Source of the DNA: Opisthorchis felineus
Taxonomy: Eukaryota > Platyhelminthes > Trematoda > Opisthorchiida > Opisthorchiidae
Reading direction: 5' to 3'
DNA length: 64,000 nt
Assembly (NCBI GenBank): GCA_004794785.1
Contig: SJOL01006420.1
Location: forward strand, 339,382 to 403,381
Shown here: piece after piece, positions 59,940 through 64,000 of the stretch
How positions within the stretch are numbered: position 1 is the first letter of the stretch
Layout: every line of letters begins with the position of its first letter
The notes under the pieces: model-generated
Database searches by the model: none
What the model saw: only the letters and a program-made list of their open reading frames with translations
Told to the model about the DNA's origin: nothing
Made by a program: the position numbers and the translations under genes

Positions 59940-61645
59940 TCTAAACTTCACGCAGCCATTTACGATAACCGGTAATCTGTTGGACCCGAGGTAGCTGGTG
60001 AGTAGAGTCATGTGGGATGATCTGATTGGCACGTGGCAGACGCAGCTTGCGGTTATGAGCAAATCACGTGATAATTAAACGGCAGAATGTCCCACGGCTT
60101 GCTGATAGAGTAACTGGCGGCTCTGTAACTGAGACTGTGATAGAGTGGACAATGATGAACTAGCCCCGGGTGGCTAGCGCAGTGGTATTCCCTCTTTAAT
60201 CAGCTGACTGGTGTTCAATAAACGTACTTTGTCAATTCCAACAGGATTCGCATGTCTGGATGAACAGGAGCCACCACAGTCTAATTCGACAAATGCAACT
60301 AACTTTATGATATGAAATTCTGTACATCTTGCCACAGCAGATCATTCCGAGGAAGGCAATGATCATCTGGATTACCTCTGAATGGAATTACTGACAAAAA
60401 AACAGAACCAGGAATGCTATATATATCCTCCTCGCTTGGTGGCCATTATCGTGTGAAACGTGTGACAGTCGCTACGCTTGTTGCTACGCTCATCCAATCA
60501 GTTGAACTTAGGGTTGTTCTAGTATTTCTTACCGGACTGTGCTAGGGCCATCCAAGTGAGAGAACCGACGTTAGTACGTCCCGAGAGATAAGACCAAAAG
60601 GCGAGGTGCCGGTGCCCTCCAAAACTGCCGAAATTACCACGTTTAAGCACCATTTTAGAGCAACATAGTAACAGCGGGATTGACCCAACATTCTTTATGA
60701 ACCTCACCCAACATAATCCCAGAACACAGAAACAGACAAGCGTAAACTCGGAAGTCCGACCACAAGCTCGCCACAAGGATCGTTTAAGTGCCACGTTTTG
60801 CGAAGTTTTCTTCCAAACGTAAGGTGAATCACGAAGACCCCTCCTAGGAAGGTGCGAGGATCTCACATTGCTCAACTTTACGGTAGTAACTTTCATTTCG
60901 CATTGCCACATCATGGCCCGTCCAAGTAGACAAGGCGTAAAGATGATCAAGTGGAAATGCTTTCATAACGATATTAGTCGAGGAGAATAATCAGAGGATG
61001 AATGACCCGCCTCCTAAATCCAATGCTTCCCCTTCACCCGTCGTTTTCTCTGTCCCGTTCCTTCTACGAGTTTAGCAAAGTCGCGCGCGGTGACAGAAGC
61101 AAGAATCATCACCAAAATCATAGCGAGAGCGATTACGCACTCGTCTTATTCCGCTTGTCGTATCTGCCTCTCTCTGTAAGAGCTACACTGTGAAACACCG
61201 AAATTCATGTCCCCTGACCGTCTCCTCCCCCCAGATCACTATAAAAAGGCACTGTGTGACAGCAGCGTCGTATTTTGGTAATAAGCAAACAATCAAAAAT
61301 GATTATTTCGGAATGACGAAGACTGAAAACACCAAAAAACTAATCGTCAGTGAGATCACTCCTTTTTACAGACCAAGTTCTTCGCAGCACAAAGCTGAAA
61401 GAGAAATGAAACGGTACTTAGAATACGGTCAGAAATTAATACTGATGGTCCTCTAGGAGGGTACTTCGAAAACAATTTGAACACGTACCGCAGTACTACA
61501 TGGTGCGGATGCCCACTGACCAATTTTTCAGCACTGGATAGATGGAATTCACTTCTGTTCGCCTGAAGGATGTGGCTGGTAATATGTATGAGCGTAATTC
61601 ACCTGGCAGTAGCCATTCATTAATTCGAAATTCTGCACAGAAAGC
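59940..61645. other. No gene recognised
   Basis: The minus frame 60519-60950 (143 residues) and plus frame 61190-61456 are open but unassigned. Confidence 0.3.
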
Positions 61646-61651
61646 CCAAGA

Positions 61652-61981
61652 TTATGGTACAGTTTCTTTGGGCCAACGAGTCAGAAGGATCACTTCCAGT
61701 CCTAGCACAGTGGCGGGAGTTAGATCAGACAAGAAACTACTCTGTGCTTGTAAATAGAATAGTCCACAACATATCGATAGAAACACATTCAGTCTGTTAA
61801 GATTAACCCAGAACAATTCAAGGTGGACTTGTGTGACATTCTTTAGGCTTGACCACCGGACGTTTTGCCCTTCGTTTCTTTCGAAATACATGACGTTTTC
61901 CTCGTCTGAACCCTTGCAAGTTGGAAGAGCATTTCTGAGCAGTAACATATTCATCAACAGCTCACGGAAGAGCAGCGTCCG
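61652..61981 (-). CDS. Candidate terminal exon, function unknown
   Basis: The minus strand reads RTLLFRELLMNMLLLRNALP, DEENVMYFERNEGQNVRWSS, TQVHLELFWVNLNRLNVFL and on to a TAA: 109 residues, well-formed, preceded by GATCGATAACCAG as a moderate acceptor. No start codon is required if it is a last exon. The family is unknown, and a decayed repeat protein is the alternative. Confidence 0.35.
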   Translation of the reverse strand, partial: RTLLFRELLMNMLLLRNALPTCKGSDEENVMYFERNEGQNVRWSSLKNVTQVHLELFWVNLNRLNVFLSICCGLFYLQAQSSFLSDLTPATVLGLEVILLTRWPKETVP

Positions 61982-62241
61982 CTGGTTATCGATCAGGTCA
62001 GGTGACCCTTGATCTGATTGTTAAAAAGAGTGAGTGAAACACAGAATTAGAGTCAAGCAGTGAGATATGTGCTCATCCTATGCTTGACTAGTAACGATCT
62101 CTGCCGTTCTAAGTATACTGAGCATATTGCACCTAAAGTTTCACGAAACGGTCTAGTCTCATTCATCGAAGCTGCCGGACATTCGTCTACTGATCGTTTT
62201 AAGTGGTAAATATGCTTAACGTGTTGCCGCGTTGCCGACGG

Positions 62242-62500
62242 GAGAGACACCTGGAACCCAGCTGAACTACTCGGTTATCATGTTCCTAAACGGAAGATTC
62301 AGGTGGGTTTCAGATGAGTCACTCCTCAAAACAAACTGATATGCGAATGAGTGCGTTTGTCGAAATCTGCCCAATTTGGGTCCAGGCAGAACCTAAGGTT
62401 GACGGAAAATTGGGGACCGCGCCTACTTGATGAGCCCCAAGAACGGCGAAACCTGTTGTGGGCTGTCTAACAGTTTCCAGCAGCCTTATGAGTAGAGCAT
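62242..62500 (+). mobile_element. Hammerhead-repeat family copy (best ribozyme core)
   Basis: An inverted body (GACACCTGGAACCCAGCTGA) is followed by a direct body (GGTGGGTTTCAGATGAGTCA, GATATGCGAATGAGTGCGTT) and then the ribozyme module at 62394-62488. Confidence 0.8.
62394..62488 (+). ncRNA. Hammerhead ribozyme-like module, least damaged
   Basis: Outer stem I is TAAGGTTGACGGAAAATTG with CAGTTTCCAGCAGCCTTA. TTGATGA at 62427-62433 has only C3 changed to T. Stem II is GCCC/CGGC with one mismatch. GAAA (62448-62451) and the GTC triplet (62465-62467) are intact. Stem III would be only two base pairs with a loop of about 11 nt, as in the minimal stem III forms reported for Penelope-like elements. 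Confidence 0.65.
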
Positions 62501-62531
62501 TACGTCTATACAAAGTTGATAGTATTTTTTG

Positions 62532-62984
62532 TCATTTTTGATTACTGAGTCTTCTTTTAGGCATGTTATGTTCACCTACACAAACTACCTGACCTACATG
62601 AGTTTTCCAACAAGAGAACGAGACTTCTAACTCACCAATATTGTCCAAGGCTGCCGGCATCAAGTACTTGCTCTTACGGCGCCATAGGACATTGAGCATT
62701 CTTGTCCCTCCATTCCGAAGCTTTGAACTAATGGCAAGTGGAACCATCCAAGGATTCTGTTCATTCCAATAAGGGGTTTCTTTACTGATTCGAACACTGG
62801 CATGTAGGATTACTCGATTTTCACTGAACTCGTGATGCAGCTTAAGACATTTGATCTGACGTGTTTTGATTTTTAACCGGCGACTCAGCTTCACATTTTT
62901 TTCGTGTGCCCGAGTGAATTTAATGAAAAACAACAGTGACAATTGGTCAAACGGAAACAGAGTTTCAGAAAGCAGCCCATACAC
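62532..62984 (-). CDS. Candidate exon ending in a natural stop, function unknown
   Basis: The minus frame reads IKTRQIKCLKLHHEFSENRV, ILHASVRISKETPYWNEQNP, NGGTRMLNVLWRRKSKYLMP and GELEVSFSCWKTHVG, to a stop. It is 150 residues, basic and varied. The 5' limit is unclear because no good acceptor was found. No domain is recognised. Confidence 0.35.
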   Translation of the reverse strand: MYGLLSETLFPFDQLSLLFFIKFTRAHEKNVKLSRRLKIKTRQIKCLKLHHEFSENRVILHASVRISKETPYWNEQNPWMVPLAISSKLRNGGTRMLNVLWRRKSKYLMPAALDNIGELEVSFSCWKTHVGQVVCVGEHNMPKRRLSNQK

Positions 62985-62999
62985 AATATACTATTAACA

Positions 63000-63756
63000 A
63001 AAAATATACAATACAGTATACAATGTATACACAATATTCTCTTCACTTACACATAGTCCTGTTGTGCGAAACAACTGTCACCCCGTGTGTTTAGAGAACA
63101 GAGACAAAATTGATTTTTTCTCATAAGTGCACTATTTTTCGTGTTTTAATTAGTCGTATTGCGCCACAACAGCTCAAGGTAAACCGTTTCGGAGTCACAC
63201 TAACCGCTTTAGGCTTGTATATTCGTACTTTCCAAGAAAGTTTGTACCAGTGATTGGAAATTGTCTGCTCTCAAACAAATCTACTTGAATAGCTCCAAGA
63301 TCATTCATTCAAGCACGTTTGCATTTTCTTTGCATAGGGTAAGTAGTTAGCTAATTTGTTATTAATTCAGTGGAACCGAATAGATTATTCATTTACCGGA
63401 GTTAAACGAACGCACATGTCCAGTCATTATCAATGATACGTTCGTTCCTATGGAAGCAACCAAAATGTGTTCGGTAACGACCAATTTGTCCATTTTGTCT
63501 AAGACACTACGGCTGCGACAAATCTAAGGTAGTGCTCCCTCATGGTAACTGAATCAGGGACATTTGCTGATAGTATACCTTCTTCATCCCCAGAATGTGG
63601 CGTGAAGTGCAAAAACGAAAATTTCAAAGTTCATCTCCAGAATGCCAAATGACGACGTGTAGAATTCAAAGCCAAAAACTAGATTTTTCAAACACCTGGT
63701 CGATATCTTGCTGATTTGTACTCACAAAAACAACGAGTTTACAACCATTTAACTAA
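63000..63756. other. No gene recognised
   Basis: An AT-rich TATACAATA stretch lies at the left edge. No motif otherwise. Confidence 0.35.
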
Positions 63757-63825
63757 AATCATTTCCATCATCGTCAGCATGACATCAGTGTTCGACGCTG
63801 ATGCTCCGCTACCATACAGCAATGA
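63757..63825. repeat. Short dispersed palindromic repeat, copy 4
   Basis: CATGACATCAGTGTTCGACG followed by CTGATGCTCCGCTACC and ATACAG. The same motif order as in copies 1 to 3. Confidence 0.6.
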
Positions 63826-64000
63826 TTTGTTGAAAGCCTTATTGTGAAGAAAAAAATAAAAGTGGTCGGGGAAACGACATAGTGCTAGCTTACTACAATC
63901 ATTCCAAGATGCCTATACCTCCAGATAGTCATTTAGGCAATATGGATGGAAACTGACAACAAGAACGCCACTCACATCGATTAGCAGCCATATCTTGCAG

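Noticed and set aside
61190..61760. Faint Ty3/gypsy integrase likeness (TPFYRPSSSQHKAEREMKR, then KDVAGNMYE)
   Set aside because: Only two short, gapped resemblances with no HHCC or DDE context, and the second overlaps a better minus-strand frame. Not enough to call.

Overview
The window reads as repeat-rich, gene-poor animal DNA. It looks most like a parasitic flatworm, probably a digenean trematode, although the species cannot be fixed from sequence alone. Evidence for this: several RTE-type non-LTR retrotransposon copies, Penelope-like element (PLE) fragments with GIY-YIG endonuclease sequence, pogo/Tigger transposase relics, several tRNA-derived SINE families, long microsatellites, and host coding sequence split into small exons with GT-AG introns. 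Nothing bacterial is present (no operons, rRNA or CRISPR).

Host genes. Three partial spliced models can be built from phase-compatible splice sites. One is on the minus strand, with its 3' end at 13638 and exons running up to about 15327. One is on the minus strand with exons at 9909-10143 and 9474-9622. One is on the plus strand with exons at 7035-7210, 7368-7407 and 7482-7559. A frameshifted coiled-coil-like stretch lies at 11010-11233 (minus), and weaker single-exon candidates are near 17.4, 40.0, 58.4, 61.8 and 62.7 kb. I could assign no product to any of them.

Mobile DNA. The best element is a full-length RTE-like retrotransposon (47846-51275, minus) bracketed by a perfect 13-bp target-site duplication. 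Its single endonuclease-RT reading frame is broken by in-frame stops and a frameshift, and it has lost key catalytic residues. Older RTE relics lie at 41700-43750 and 57540-57915. PLE endonuclease fragments lie at 7930-8282, 22541-22931 and 46860-47050. Tigger-like relics lie at 28291-28602 and about 31170-32740.

The most interesting system is a short repeat family of about 0.2-0.5 kb found at twelve loci. It carries a hammerhead-ribozyme-like module: a CTGATGA box, a GCCC/GGGC stem II, a GAAA box, a GTC or ATC cleavage triplet, and a long outer stem I. Copies occur as tandem dimers and very often have an inverted segment in front of the ribozyme module. One copy sits between 13-bp direct repeats inside a Tigger relic. 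This architecture resembles the ribozyme-bearing terminal repeats of PLEs and the small retrozymes described in metazoans, and the PLE fragments in the window are candidate relatives of the machinery that moved them. A second, tRNA-headed SINE family near 16 kb also keeps hammerhead remnants, like the schistosome Sm-alpha element, and a third SINE family near 13 and 39 kb may do so.
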